Shown piece by piece: positions 1 through 12,198 of a DNA stretch of 64,000 nt (the first letter of the stretch is position 1; each line of letters begins with the position of its first letter). This DNA comes from Podospora pseudoanserina. Lineage: Eukaryota > Ascomycota > Sordariomycetes > Sordariales > Podosporaceae. Location: positions 7,364,001-7,428,000 of the forward strand of contig NC_085920.1 of assembly GCF_035222485.1 (NCBI RefSeq), written 5' to 3'. The notes under the pieces are model-generated. The model made no database searches and was not told where the DNA came from. It was given only the letters and a program-made list of their open reading frames with translations. Made by a program: the position numbers and the translations under genes.

Positions 1-923
1 GCTGCCCCGTGTATTTCGAGGGCCTTTTTGAGCCCCTGCCCATTTTCTCTATATGAGTTATAGCTCTCTGAGAGCATATCAGTCCGTCAGCTGAAGCAAG
101 AGAATAAGGGTGGGCAACACCGGCAAGAACCGTCTGCTTCTCGAATAGCTCATGATATGTGGTCACATAGTCACTCGCCGTCAAGACAATGGCGCGGAAT
201 TCCGGAGACGATGGCCTTGTCAGAGGTCTTCTTATGATGTGAGAGAGGGGTGGGTTTGAAGACTCCGAGATGAACTGTGTAACATGGACTTGAGGATGGC
301 GACGCTCAGTCCAATGCCAACACAGAAACGCCTCTTTTTGAGAGGTATTTCTGGGCACTCTTTCCCTTAGCGGAATATATTTTGGGAGAAGGATTAAAGA
401 CAGTGAATTATATGGGAAGTTTGAAAAAGTTGTTGAGCTTCAAGAGCCCAAGGAACATGGACCGTGAAGGCAAGTGGGGTCTTGGAATGGACTGGCACCG
501 CTAGTTCGGCTGGCCAATAGTGTCCGGGCGTGGGGCAACAAGGCTGGGAGTGGCTGACCACCTGACGCAATGAGTCGCTGAGCTTGCCCACCACAGCTGC
601 CCGTTCCCACTGTGTCGGTTTGCCAGGCTGGCCGTCATCAGTGGACGTTCGTGGTTGGTCCGTCCGAAGCAATTGACAGGACAACCTGGAACATTTCGCC
701 CTCAAACAGCCGCGCCTCCGAAAGGCAAAGCAAAAGCCAGACAAGCTCCCAACCAGTCACAAGGTTCTCGCGAGGATCGATGCGCTCACCAGACACTCTC
801 GGTTCAAGCAGGTAGCAGGGCTGTCTGCTCTCGCAAACGCTTCTGCACTTCAAGATCATCACCCCTCTCCTCCCGGTCCCGCCGGAAGTCTCTCGATAAC
901 ATAGTTGCCAACACTCGGTTACT
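1..923. other. Intergenic, upstream of the Nvj2-like gene
   Basis: No convincing coding region. Short open frames overlap on both strands between about 390 and 1030 without recognisable motifs. The last 300 bases are C/T-rich on the + strand, as expected for the promoter and leader of the gene starting at 924. Confidence 0.5.
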
Positions 924-3900
924 ATGGGCTGGACGGCCTTCTGGCTGGCCTACCTTTTCGGAGGCATTACCTTTCTGCCTTTGGTCGCCGCCATCCTCTT
1001 CGCCCACGCCTACCTGACACTGCCCTACCACGAAGATGCCGATAACGCCTTTCCAAACGCGGACGATCTGGTCCAGCCAGGGGATGATGTAGATGCACTC
1101 AAAGCGGCGCAGAAGGACAAGGAGGAAGCCAAATCACGAACAATTCACCATGACACCGATGTGGCTGCCGGCTACTTTGCCGTCTGTCGTGAATACACGC
1201 CCATGGGAATCAACGCAAAGCCGATAGAGAGATCAACACCGGTGGGATCAGCTACGGTGGCTGCTCCAAGTCCAAGCGTCTACCAAACCATGTATCGCAG
1301 CATATTTGACCGGAAAGGCACATCGAGCCCGCTGGACAACAAGAACGGCGCCAGTCAGCGACCAAAAAAAGCTGGGAATGTTTTCTATGTTGTACTAAGG
1401 TCCGTTCGTCGTACACCCCACCTGCCAGCAATGCGTTTCAAAAGGCCCTGTCTAACCTATCTTCCAGACACGGCCACCTCATGCTTTTTGACGATGATGA
1501 ACAACTCGAAGTGCGCCATGTAGTATCCTTGGCCCACCATGACATTAGCATATATTCGGGCGAGGAGGTCACGCCTGAAGGCGAGCTATGGATCAAACGC
1601 AATGCGATTTGCCTCTCGCGCCGTGCAGATGGGCCAGAGTTGGGCCCAGATAGCCAGGTGTCCAAGCCCTTCTACTTGTTCTCAGAGAACTGCTCTGCTA
1701 AGGAAGATTTCTACTTTGCCCTCCTGAGAAACCAGGAGCTTTCCTTTCCCACCGAGCACAGAGCGCCGACTCCGATCCAGTTTGAAGTTAAGAACATCAT
1801 ATCGCTGGTCCAGAAGCTGCATTCGTCCGAAGAACATATGCAAACAAGGTGGCTCAATGCCATGATCGGGAGGATATTTCTCGGCATCTACAAGACCAAG
1901 GACATTGAAAATCTCATAAGGGAGAAGCTTACGAAGAAGATATCCCGGGTCAAGCGGCCGGCTTTCTTATCCAACATTGAAATCAAGGCTATTGATACCG
2001 GCGACTCGGCACCATACATTACCAACCCTCGCCTCAAAGACCTCACCGTTGAAGGAGAGTGCGGTATTGAGGCAGACATGCGCTACACCGGCAATTTCCG
2101 GCTCGAGGTTGCTGCAACTGCCCGCATCGACTTGGGTGCTCGTTTCAAGGCACGAGAGGTCAACATGGTTCTCGCGGTTGTTGTTCGAAAGTTGGAAGGA
2201 CATATTCACCTGAAAATCAAGCCCCCACCGAGCAATCGGTTGTGGTTTTCTTTCCAGCAGGCACCGAAAATGGAGATGACCATCGAGCCTATCGTCAGCT
2301 CCCGCCAAATCACGTACAATGTTATTCTTCGTCAAATCGAGAGTCGTATCAAAGAGGTCATTGCCGAAACGCTGGTTTTGCCTTTCTGGGACGACACCCC
2401 GTTTTTCAACACCGAACACAAGAAGTGGAGAGGCGGTATATTCCATGACGACAGAATCAAGTCAACGATGGATCTTGAGACCGCGGCGGCTCAGGACGGG
2501 GAACTGGATGAAGTTGACCGTTTGGAGGAGACTCAAGGGGCCCCGGAAACCGAGTTGCCACAGATGGAGAAGAGCCATAGCGTGCCAGTGCTCGAAAAGA
2601 AGACATCTATTGGCCTTTTTGGAAGGAAAATGAAGAGCAAGACTGATCTGAGAGGGTCAGCTGGGGACTCTACCTCAAGTTTGGATCTGAAGGCCGACCC
2701 CAGGACTTCCGTGGCCAGCTTTGAGTCAAACAGGTCAGATGCAAAGTCATCTTCACTAAGCTTAGACTCTCGAAGGGAGGTCAAGAGTGATCTTTCTTCC
2801 TCGCCACCTCCTGTGCTCTCAGTACCCTTCGCCCAACCAGCAACACCCACTGTCGGAACCGACCCCATCAACGCTGATCTCTTCAAGCCCTCGTCATCTC
2901 CGCCTAATGGAAGCCCAGCCATATCGGCAATGGCGAACCTTTCTGCTCAAGCGCAACCTCCATCACCAGCTCTGACGCCAGTCACGAATGCACATACTAC
3001 ATCGAGCTCGTCAGTTTCTTCGAGAGATGCCACAGACACCGAAAAGGACCTGGACAAAACACCCCAAGGTCGACGCAATACAGCATCCTCGTCCGGCAGC
3101 CATGATGATGGTAGAGCTAGATCAAGGTCGCCTTCCGCTTCCACCAAAGGATCGGTGAAGAGCCAGACGGGATCCATCGCCCGGGGCTTCTTCAACCGCC
3201 GTGACACTGGGTCTTCGGCTTCCGACACGGCCAGTCTCGCCGATACAAAGAAAGGGGCCGCGCTGGCTGCGGTTACAAATGCCGCAGCATCTGCCAAAAG
3301 ATGGGGACTGAATGCCTTTCAGAGACGTCTCACTGATGCAGGTTCTGCCACAGACGGTGCACCACCACACCTAGACCTCAACCAGCCGATGGGCCGTGGC
3401 CAACCCTTACCTCCCCCAGGAACGCCTCTCCCAATGCCCGACAAAAGTATTCCTGTTTCGCCTATTCTTGTACCAAAAAGGAAGCCGATTCCTCCACCTT
3501 CAATTTCATCACAATCTGAAGACTCCTCGGGCCACAAGGTCGAGCGCCGCCCAGTTCCACCACCACCACTTCCCAAGCGGCGGCAGTATCAGAGCGACTC
3601 GGTGGTGGACGATGGACACAACATGTTGGTTGTAGCCGCCCCGGCCGATTCCGAACCCACTACGCCGCTCAGTGGCTCACATAGTCCGTCATGGATCGAA
3701 GATGGCAAAGCTCATGGCGACAGCTCGGCCAAGTCATCCAGCGATATGCCAGTCATCAAACTCAACGGCGAAAATTCTGGGTCGTCTCCTGAAACTGCAC
3801 CTATAGACAAAACCCAACCCAGGTGCGAAGGCAGAAAGGGCGGTGGCTCCACCAAGCTGGTGGTGGATGATGACGATGACGACTACTCCGCATGGATGGA

Positions 3901-3955
3901 GGATCCGTTACCAGACGATGATCTTGACTCCGCAGTCGAGCCATCAAGAGCATAA
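924..3955 (+). CDS. NVJ2: Nvj2-like PH and SMP-domain lipid-transfer protein
   Basis: Two exons, 924-1399 and 1468-3955, give 987 aa. The 68-nt intron starts GTCCGT, has a CTAAC branch site at 1452-1456 and ends CCAG; splicing joins VVLR to HGHLM and restores one frame. Visible features in order: an N-terminal membrane segment (residues about 4-30), a PH-like region (about 150-255), an SMP domain (about 280-465, ending near PFWDDTPFF), then a long Ser/Pro-rich, probably disordered tail with poly-proline stretches and an acidic DDDDDD patch near the end. Known for the family: yeast Nvj2 and animal TEX2 are ER-anchored and move lipids at organelle contact sites through the SMP barrel; yeast Nvj2 sits at the nucleus-vacuole junction and aids ceramide export. 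The domain order fits well. Precise localisation here is inferred. Confidence 0.9.
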
Positions 3956-6372
3956 GTGAGAATATTGGTTTTCATAATAGGGTTTAGGGTTTCATTCTTT
4001 TCTTGTTCTTTTGTTCCTTGCGGAGGCGCAATAGCAGGCGTTTGCATGCTCTGCAGGATTGGCTGGATACATGCGGATATACCATTATGCCGGGTAGACA
4101 CGGGGTGATTCGCTGGCACATTGGGAATGGTGTACGGCGTTCTTGAATTTTTCTTTGGGTCAAACATGTGAATTCACAACAGGAATGAAATACATCATCT
4201 TTCAACAGTTGTGTGTCCTGAGTGCTACGACCAGGTATGTCCCCTTCCGCATCACGCAATCTTCCCTCAATCTCGACGTGCGTCTTGACTTGCAGTATGA
4301 TGGGGACGGGAGGCTATGGTAATATCCTTGTACTGGAGTTTTGGGTTTGCTCTACCCGGTCACTGGGATCGATGTTATTTGTCTTGATCTATGGCATGCA
4401 TGCTGTGGCAGACGGTCAAGATTGTTGTGGAGTCGATCGAACAAGATTTGCTACGGAAACTGACGAACACCTTCTTCGTACACGCCTTGCTCTATCCTCG
4501 ACTAACAGTCTATAGGGCATTTACCACGCTCAAGCGAGCTACGGATACTCTCCTGGAAAGAAGACGATGGAGGCACTTATTTGATCAGACAACTCTGCAC
4601 CGTGGTCGTCAAGGGACACCCACAGCAGAAGCACAATGTCACAACTGCACTATGATTGAATACTCAGCTTTGGCAAGTTGCCCACGGGCTAGCATCGAGC
4701 TGCTCCTCGATCTGCATTTCGTTCTGGCCAGTACCAGTTCGTGCCAAAGTCTTTTGTGTGCTCGGGTTTCTACGCAAATGACACTCGCGTGTGTGTTCTC
4801 AGCAACTGGTTACGAGTTGCCATATCAGTTTGCTGGGCGGATATAGCACGGAAGAGCAGACGGGACAAGGGGCCCGGCATCGATATTTGCTCTTATTTAT
4901 TTCCGCCCCTTTTACCCCTGACAATCACCATGATCAGCTCTTGCTTCCGCATAGACTATTTTTGTCGGCGTTCCTCGGCTCGACTGATGCTCTCTTTTTT
5001 CAAGATTGATAAAGTGGTTTTCGAGACCCACTCACACATCAAACGGTCGCGCATGAGTTCAGCATATAAACCCTCTCGGCCTTGGCCAACAAGATCGAGA
5101 GGGTCCCCACAGCTCAGGCTAAAAAGGAGGCTCAAGGCTGATATCATATAACTCACACAGCACAATCATGCCGCTCTATCCTGATTTTTCCTATTCACTG
5201 CCAACTGTACCCACATAAACAAGGATCGACAGCCTGGGTGATTGAACATATTGCGATGTGGGTCGACTGCACATCGACAGACTCAGCACATCGCTTTACA
5301 GGCATACCCGAGCAAGCGCGTCTGTCACGAGGGAGGGATTTATATGAGCCGAGGAGAGACCTCGATTTCTTTTGGGCATCACATAGCGTGCGTCTAGAGG
5401 GACTGGGAAAGTAGATGAACTGGGACAGTGACGCTGAATGCTTCATCGGGAAGGAGACAGAAGGTGTGAAGCTTTCCATTTGGATGGATATAGGCGCCCC
5501 CCTGGTTATTAGTCGATACTCGACCTTTATATCACGACACTTCTACGGGGTCATATACCTACGATACATCTTCACAGCCCGGTAGCTCGCACATTCAACC
5601 CGAGACCCGAGATGACCACCGCCAAACCCCGCAATCCCATGATCGACCTGTCCTGCATCAACTGGCGAACAAGCTATCACAGCTCGCCCAGGATTCCGGA
5701 TTCTAGCGTCCGGTTCGAAATGGGTGGCGGATGCAAAGTTGTCTCGCCCAGAAGAACCATTCTGTGGACAGTTGGGCTCCGTCAACCTCGCTACTACTTC
5801 GTTAGATGGTGAAAATCAGGAGACGATGCTTACTTGGGAACACGAAAGGAGACAATATGCCTTGACCCGACGGCAGTATACAGAAGGTTTGGTTCCGCCA
5901 TATCAAGTGCCCCTCCCTGTAAGTATACAGACATGTTCAGGCTGCTTTTATTTTCCGATCATATGGATAGCTCCCCAGCGGCCCGACAAAAGCAGGGGAG
6001 AAGCTCCCACAGTCATGCTTAACGATACAGCTCATCTTCCTCTCGGGTTAAGTCTGTTCCCATAACACGGTGCCAAACAAAGAGCCTCCTCCATCCTGGG
6101 TAGCATCGAAGGAAGACTGCAATAACATGTGTTTTAGTTCATCCGGTGGTGCTATACAGTAGGTATGATTCCGGAGAAAAAGGACTTGATATTGCCAATA
6201 GGTTTGTCCTCATCCCCCACACGGTATCCAAAGATAGAAACCAGCTACTTCGTAGTCCGGGGTACATACATTCCGCTTGGAAGGAGATAAATAGAAGAAC
6301 CTCTGGGCTTTACCAACGCCACCAAAGCTCTCTTTCATCATCATCATCATCATCATTCTTGCTACCGTCATC
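3956..6372. other. Intergenic, 2.4 kb
   Basis: No convincing gene. At 3979-3993 there is a short telomere-like run (two TTTAGGG-type units). Open frames at 4391-4846 and 5612-6065 show no domain, signal peptide or splice-supported extension. The 3' part is the promoter of the secreted-protein gene. Confidence 0.45.
6285..6292 (+). promoter_or_regulatory. TATA-like element of the secreted-protein gene
   Basis: GATAAATA lies 81-88 bases before the ATG at 6373. Between them is a C/T-rich leader containing a run of about six ATC triplets. Spacing is compatible with a short 5' UTR; function is inferred. Confidence 0.35.
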
Positions 6373-7008
6373 ATGAAGTTCACCACCGCCATCCTAGGCC
6401 TGGCCAGCCTCGTCAGTCTGGCGGCAGCTCAAGCTCCTGTCGCCTGCCCAACCGCAACCAAAACTATTCAGAACCGGGAGTGCAACAAACGATGCCCTCT
6501 TTCCGACTGCGCTTTCTACTCCACTATCCGTCAGCCCTGCAACTGCCCGGCTGCAATCCCGACAGCCACTCTCATCGCCCCTTGCGCGGCCGACTGCCCG
6601 TATCAAGGCTGTGATATCATCTTCCGCACCAGCAGCCTCGCCTGCCCTACCCCTACTTCCACTCGCCGTGTCACCACCACCAGCACCCGGCGGACAACCT
6701 CCACCACCCCCACGAGGACCTCCGTCCCCATTCAGACCACCAGGGTCATCACCAGCGTTGTCACCCTTCCTCCCCGGATCACCACCACCAGCACCACGTC
6801 CACGATCCCCTGCCCGACTGTCACCAGGATCACCACGCCGGGCGACTGCCCTGTTATCCGATGCCCTGTGCCAACCTGCCAGGTCAGAACCACGCAGGTG
6901 GTGCCTTGCAACTGCCAGCCGAGGACTGTGCTTTGGGTTCAGGGATGCCCAACCGCTTGTGCTGATGGGTGCTTGACGAGGACGGAGACGGCGAGCATTG
7001 CTTGCTGA
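6373..7008 (+). CDS. Secreted protein with two ten-cysteine modules
   Basis: Single exon, 211 aa. Residues 1-19 form a classical signal peptide ending LAAAQ. The mature protein has 20 cysteines in two blocks. Block 1 has Cys 25, 37, 41, 46, 56, 58, 71, 75, 80 and 91. Block 2 has Cys 147, 159, 164, 169, 179, 181, 192, 196, 200 and 211, the last residue. Spacing agrees almost exactly: x11, x3-4, x4, x9, x1, x10-12, x3, x3-4, x10, with a shared PCNC core. A Thr/Ser/Pro-rich linker (about 92-146), likely O-glycosylated, joins them. No transmembrane segment or clear GPI signal follows. The pattern does not match the eight-cysteine CFEM spacing. The family is not recognised; a cell-surface or apoplastic role is only inference. 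A TATA-like site at 6285 and an in-frame Kozak-like context support this start. Confidence 0.85.
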   Translation: MKFTTAILGLASLVSLAAAQAPVACPTATKTIQNRECNKRCPLSDCAFYSTIRQPCNCPAAIPTATLIAPCAADCPYQGCDIIFRTSSLACPTPTSTRRVTTTSTRRTTSTTPTRTSVPIQTTRVITSVVTLPPRITTTSTTSTIPCPTVTRITTPGDCPVIRCPVPTCQVRTTQVVPCNCQPRTVLWVQGCPTACADGCLTRTETASIAC

Positions 7009-7835
7009 CCCTACCTTTTTCTTGTGTGCCTGGTTCTTCCTTCGTTTTCATCTTCATGTTCCTATTGTCAAAACTGGGGGTTAGTCTCTTGGGTGGTGTT
7101 GGTCTCACAATTATGATGTAAATAAATACTTCAGCTGGTTCAACCGATCTTCAGGAGCTCAATACATGAATAAACAACGTTCTTCACAGTGATCCCTGCC
7201 ACTTGCCAACGCCCAGCTGCCCCAACCCTCCCAAAGATCGAGACCAGGACATTTCACTCCACATCACCATGGCGCAAACCGCCGAAGACTCAACCAACGT
7301 TCTCGATCCGCTTCAGAACGAGTGGAGTAAACACTCAAACACCTTCCCGGGGAAGCTCAATGATCCGCGACGATAAGAGCAATGCGGGGGCTGCCAAGCC
7401 CAGAGGTCCCTGAAGCACAAGCCAGCTTTGGAGCTCCTGATTGGTGAATGCCCTCGACAGCTGTCCTGTGACATCATTCTGCAACGGCTATTCGTTGGCG
7501 ACAGTTGACACGCCGGCGCCGCAAGGGGAAACAAAGACATTATCGGAGTCAGCCGATCACCTATTGACAGATATTCCGACTATTGATTTGTTTATCACCG
7601 ACAGCTAAGCCGTGCTGTGTGTGCGTTGTGTGTCAAGAAGCGGTGACTGTGTGACTGTTTCTTTTGCTGGCACAATATATCAATCAGTCATTCCATTTTG
7701 TTTCTTCTCTGTCTCGAGCTCTTGGTCTATCTTTTGCTCACCTACTTTCTACTTCATATACGAATCATTTTTGATACCCAATCTGTTTACTACAACCTCC
7801 TGAGCTTGAAAGAGACTTTTGCTTCGACCTTCATC
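7009..7835. other. Intergenic, with one possible 35-codon ORF
   Basis: Terminator of the secreted-protein gene and promoter of ISN1. A 35-codon ORF at 7269-7376 (+) begins MAQTAEDSTNVLDP in a good start context (CACCATGGC), but nothing supports its expression. The final 200 bases are T/C-rich, typical of a fungal leader. Confidence 0.4.
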
Positions 7836-9231
7836 ATGACGACCCGATACCGCGTTGAATGTGAGTTTGCTTGCTGCCCCTCGATGAAGACCGGGTGGGT
7901 GGAACTGACACCACACGCCAGACGCCCTCAAAACTCACCGGCGCGATCAATTCATCGAATGGATCAAGGGCCTCCTCGCCGTCCCCTTCGTCCTCTACTC
8001 CCAACCCCACGGCATCTTCGAATACCCCCCATCCTCGCCCGAGCTCGGCACCTCCCCTCCCGGCTCCCCGAACCCCATCCTCATCAAGGCCCGCGAGGAA
8101 GCCCACCGCCGCTACGCCGAAATCCTCCACGACGTCGAGCTCATGATTGACGACCACATTGCCCACCAAAACGACCCCGACAACCCCTTCCCCTCCAAGC
8201 TCAAACTCCTCGTCCCCTCCATCGGCCCGTTTTTCACCCGCCTTCCCCTAGAAGCAGCATTCAAATTCCAAGACCGCAAACGCTACATCTCCTCCCGCCG
8301 CTTCGTGTCTCCCTCCTTCAATGACGTCCGCCTGATCCTAAACTCAGCCCAGCTGATCTCGGTGACATCCACCACACCAGGCAGCACCCTCCAGCTAGCC
8401 ACCTTTGACGGAGACGTGACCCTCTACGACGACGGGCAATCCCTCGAGCCGACCTCCCCCGTCATCCCGCGGCTGCTGGACCTCCTCAGGAAAAACATCA
8501 AGATCGGCATCGTCACCGCGGCGGGCTACACCTCGGCAGACCGCTACTACGCCCGCCTCCATGGGCTGCTGGACAGCATCGCAACCTCGGTCGATCTGAC
8601 CCCCGTCCAGAAACGCTCCGTGATCATCATGGGCGGCGAAGCCAACTACCTCTTCCAGTTCGACCCCGCCTCGGAGCACCTGCTCTCCCCCGTCCCGCGG
8701 TCAGAATGGCTCACGGCCGAGATGCTCCTCTGGGACGACCGGGACATCACCCAGCTTCTGGACATCGCCGAGGCGGCCCTGGCGGACTGCATCGAGACCC
8801 TCAACCTCCCCGCCGTGCTCATGAGAAAAGACCGCGCGGTGGGCATCATCCCCTCCCCCCCCCACATCCGCATCCCGCGCGAGTCGCTCGAGGAGACGGT
8901 CCTCTGCGTGCAAAAGATCCTCGAGCTGTCCTCGGCCGGGAGGAGCAAAAAGGTGCCGTTTTGCGCCTTCAACGGGGGCAACGACGTGTTTGTGGACATT
9001 GGGGACAAGAGCTGGGGCGTGACGGTTTGTCAGAGGTGGTTCAGGGATCCCGAGACGGGGAGGCCGATAAGGGGGGAGAACACGCTGCACGTGGGTGATC
9101 AGTTTCTCAGCGCGGGGGCCAACGATTTCAGGGCGAGGAGCGTGGGGACGACGGCTTGGATTGCGAGCCCGGCGGAGACGGTGGAGTTGCTGGATGAGTT
9201 GGGGGAGCTGATGGGGAAGAAGATGTCTTAG
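7836..9231 (+). CDS. ISN1: IMP-specific 5'-nucleotidase
   Basis: Exons 7836-7860 and 7922-9231 give 444 aa. The tiny first exon encodes MTTRYRVE plus one base of Tyr; the 61-nt intron (GTGAGT...CAG, branch CTGAC) restores the conserved start MTTRYRVEYALKTHRRD. ISN1 converts IMP to inosine, feeding purine turnover; it is cytosolic and fungal (also apicomplexan). The HAD-like catalytic motif is visible as FDGDVTLYDDG, with Asp171, Asp173 and Thr175. Other family-typical stretches are PSIGPFFTRLPLEAAFKFQDRK, IGIVTAAGY, and near the C-terminus GENTLHVGDQFLSAGANDF. Length is as expected for fungal ISN1 (about 420-450 aa). Codon use is strongly C-ending, suggesting good expression. No oddities. Confidence 0.95.
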
Positions 9232-9265
9232 GCTGGTGGTTGGCTTGGATCACTGGGTGGGGGAG

Positions 9266-9300
<35 letters not shown>

Positions 9301-10383
9301 CAGGATGCAGGATAGCAACGGAAGGGGAGTTGAAAGATGAAAGATGTGGTTTGGATAATTCAACAAACAAACAAACAAACACTTTTTAATGCATATAATG
9401 ATGAAGCTCACTTTATACATGTCATTATATGTGTACCAAACTGCTTTACTCTGTTCTATCTACCACACGACATGAAAGAAGACACATTTCACTTTACCTT
9501 TTTTTTTATTTATTTTTTTTGGATGCAACCTACGTTTCTCCAACAAACACACATCCTTGATCTCAATCTCAATCTCAACCTCATTTCAAATATATATATA
9601 TATATAAATATAAAAATTTAAACAAGCGGATCTCAAGAGTCATGTTTTTTTTAAACCCACATGGGGTGATTCATAAGGTAAGGTATATATATAGGCGGAG
9701 GGGGTATTCGTCTCCTCTTCTTCTTCATCCTCCTCAACAAACAAAGCTAACACTCAACAGACAAAAGAGATAGTAAAAAAACAAAACAAAAAAAGGCGAA
9801 GGGGGTTAGGGGGGGGTATATTCCGCAAGAAAAAGAAAAAAAAAGAAAAAAAAACAATCCAGAAATCCAAATTCCATCAAAGACATCCTCCTGAAACAAG
9901 AGTTGTGATCAGCAACTCCTTTATGCTAACATGCTATATTCCCGACCTTGCTCCCATGATGACCCATCCCTAATTCCCATGGCAGAGAGGCCTTTTCCCC
10001 CCAATGCCAATGCGCGCATGCTGCCGTATCTTTTATGTGTGTATCTCTTGACTTCTCCCACCCACAATAAAAAAATCTATGTGATTGATGCTTTCCCCCA
10101 ATGTCTTGCATGCAGCTGATGTATATATGATGCTTCTTCGTTGTTGTGTGTGCCCACCATCACCAGCCCGTTCCCGCTTCGAAAGTGGAAGAAATAAATG
10201 TTTGGAACAGTGGGGGGACGTGTTGCACAAAAGACACAAGAAAAAAGAACCCCGTATTAAAATAGGTACAGTGATGAATCATAGAAATCGTAAACACACA
10301 CACTTTCGGATCGTCAGGGTGGCGGGCAAAGGAAAAAAAAAAGAAAAAAAAAAGAAAAAAAAAAGAAAACAAAAAAGGGGTAT
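9232..10383. other. Convergent intergenic region rich in simple repeats
   Basis: Lies between the 3' ends of ISN1 (+) and the coiled-coil gene (-). Holds an ATG-triplet run (9268-9300), AAAC repeats (9360-9380), T runs near 9500, a TA run near 9592-9606 and A9G-type repeats at 10336-10375. No gene seen. Confidence 0.6.
9268..9300 (+). repeat. (ATG)11 microsatellite
   Basis: Eleven perfect ATG triplets starting 37 bases after the ISN1 stop codon, probably inside its 3' UTR. Confidence 0.9.
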
Positions 10384-12198
10384 CTACCACCGAGACGACC
10401 CAAACGGGGCTCCAAAATTGTTGCTCTTCTTGATCTTGAGCGGGATCTCAAAGTCCTCTTCGTCGTCACCACTCTTGGTGCTGCTGTTGTCCTTCTCGGT
10501 GGTGCTAGAGGCCTCGGATGTCTCAGACACGGAGGCGTCGGCCTGGGTCTCGGCCTCCTCGGACGAGTCGGCATCCTTGAGCACAGCCGGCAGGGAAGCC
10601 TCGCGGTCCTGAGCTACCTCCTCCAACTTGTCGGACAATCTGCGAAAAAATATCTCGTCGTGGGCAGGCATGTTGCGCACCATCAACGGGCCTTTTAGAC
10701 GGACGTCACCCTCGCTGGGCTCATAAACCTGCTCGGGGTGGTCATCCGCCGAGTCGGCATCGGTGAGCTGCTGTGCGATCTCGATAGCCTGCTGTTCCAC
10801 CTGCACCGCCGCTTCAGCCTGGCCGAACGCACCGTCGCCCTGCTGAATGGTCGGCGTGCTTTCGCCGCTGCTTGTAGCGGTCGCAGCCCCGGATGATGCG
10901 ACAGTGGTCAGAAGCGACAGGGAGTGACTGGGAGTGTGGCCGGCGTGCATCGTCAGACGGGCCGACTCATGGGCCGCCAAGACCTGCAACGTCTCAACCT
11001 TGGCCGCGCGTGGTGCTTTGGCTTCGTCTGATGAGTTTTGTGGGGAAGAAGACCGGCTAGACGCATTCGAACCTTCGACCGATGGACCATCTGTGAAGGT
11101 GGGCTTCTGAATGGCAGGCGCCTTGAGCGGAATTCCCTCCAGCTCTGGGATGATCTCCTGGATGTCGACAACCGGCACAGGGGTGCTGCCGTCGGTTTCG
11201 GATGCTGTGGCTGAGATGGGCGAAAGGCCGGAGCTTGGGATATGTCCAATGGAAATTCTCTCGGGGAGGGGTTCCAGAACATTCGATGCCGTTCGGAGCT
11301 GGGGAAGAGAGCTGTGCTTCAGTGCTGGGCCTGGCGATCCACCCAAGCTTGCCGGGTGGAAAACTGCAAGGTTCTTGGGGGCAGCGGGACCGTTGCTTTG
11401 AGACGAGTGGGAGCTCTTCATGCTCTCTGGTGATGCTTCCCAAGCCGCGCCTCCACGCAAGCCACTCGCTGACGAGAAAGAGCCCTGGTCCGACAGGACG
11501 TTGCCGTTTCGTGGCGAGAGCATGTTGCCAGCACCGCCCAAAAGCTGATTCTGCAGGTGTTCGATTTGCTTGAGGAGGAGCGCCCTCTCAGTTTCCCACT
11601 CGGCGCGCTCCTCCTCCATCAATGCGCGCTCCTCCTTGTAGACCTCCTCTGCGCGTTCGCGGTTGGCCTCCATATACTTTCGCTCAGCTTCCCAAGCCTC
11701 TCGTATCCGTCCGTTCTGGGTGAGGAGTCGTCGAATCATGGAGGCTTGAGAGGCGCTGCTGTTGGAATCTGAAAGGGAGCGCGGGTGGCCACCGGGGCCG
11801 TTAAAGCTCAGTCCATGGATGGAGCCGCCGGTGGAATCCTGGCTGGACCGGGAGTTGTTTTCTTGGCCAGCTGGCGATGCTGTGCTCTGTCGCGCCTGTG
11901 GTGGGACGCTGCTGGATCGGTACTGGTCGTTCAAGATGTGCGGTGACAGGAACGACTGCTGGTGTGGACCAGGACCTCGAACACCTGGCGACAGCGGCGA
12001 ATAGACGTGTGCTTTTGGGTTGCCGTGTATCCTCTGGTCGAAATAACCGGCAGCACCTCGAGGCAGCGTCAAGGGCGATATGATGGTGGAAGAGGTATCG
12101 CTGGAGAGGGTGGTGGGAAAAGACTGGCGCACATCGGATTCCACGGCGCCAGAGGGCCAAAAGGCATCCGAGGGAAGTTTTGTTGCCAAAGTGGCCAT
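10384..12198 (-). CDS. Disordered coiled-coil protein, fungal, function unknown
   Basis: Single exon. The ATG at 12198 gives 604 aa (MATLATKLPSDAF...). The frame stays open upstream, but that part is a poly-Lys translation of an A-rich leader (22 A's about 35 bases before the ATG), so the longer start was rejected. Residues 1-150 are Ser/Pro/Gly-rich and low-complexity. Residues about 155-222 form a strong charged coiled coil beginning MIRRLLTQNGR and rich in Glu/Arg heptads. The rest is acidic and disordered, with a possible short folded segment (LMVRNMPAHDEIFFRRLSDK), ending FEIPLKIKKSNNFGAPFGSSRW-like. No catalytic motif or membrane segment. I do not recognise a named family; the conserved-looking ends and long clean frame argue for a real gene, perhaps a scaffold. 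Confidence 0.8.
   Translation of the reverse strand: MATLATKLPSDAFWPSGAVESDVRQSFPTTLSSDTSSTIISPLTLPRGAAGYFDQRIHGNPKAHVYSPLSPGVRGPGPHQQSFLSPHILNDQYRSSSVPPQARQSTASPAGQENNSRSSQDSTGGSIHGLSFNGPGGHPRSLSDSNSSASQASMIRRLLTQNGRIREAWEAERKYMEANRERAEEVYKEERALMEEERAEWETERALLLKQIEHLQNQLLGGAGNMLSPRNGNVLSDQGSFSSASGLRGGAAWEASPESMKSSHSSQSNGPAAPKNLAVFHPASLGGSPGPALKHSSLPQLRTASNVLEPLPERISIGHIPSSGLSPISATASETDGSTPVPVVDIQEIIPELEGIPLKAPAIQKPTFTDGPSVEGSNASSRSSSPQNSSDEAKAPRAAKVETLQVLAAHESARLTMHAGHTPSHSLSLLTTVASSGAATATSSGESTPTIQQGDGAFGQAEAAVQVEQQAIEIAQQLTDADSADDHPEQVYEPSEGDVRLKGPLMVRNMPAHDEIFFRRLSDKLEEVAQDREASLPAVLKDADSSEEAETQADASVSETSEASSTTEKDNSSTKSGDDEEDFEIPLKIKKSNNFGAPFGSSRW

Noticed and set aside
3979-3993. Interstitial telomere repeat
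   Set aside because: Only two units; within chance for this much sequence.
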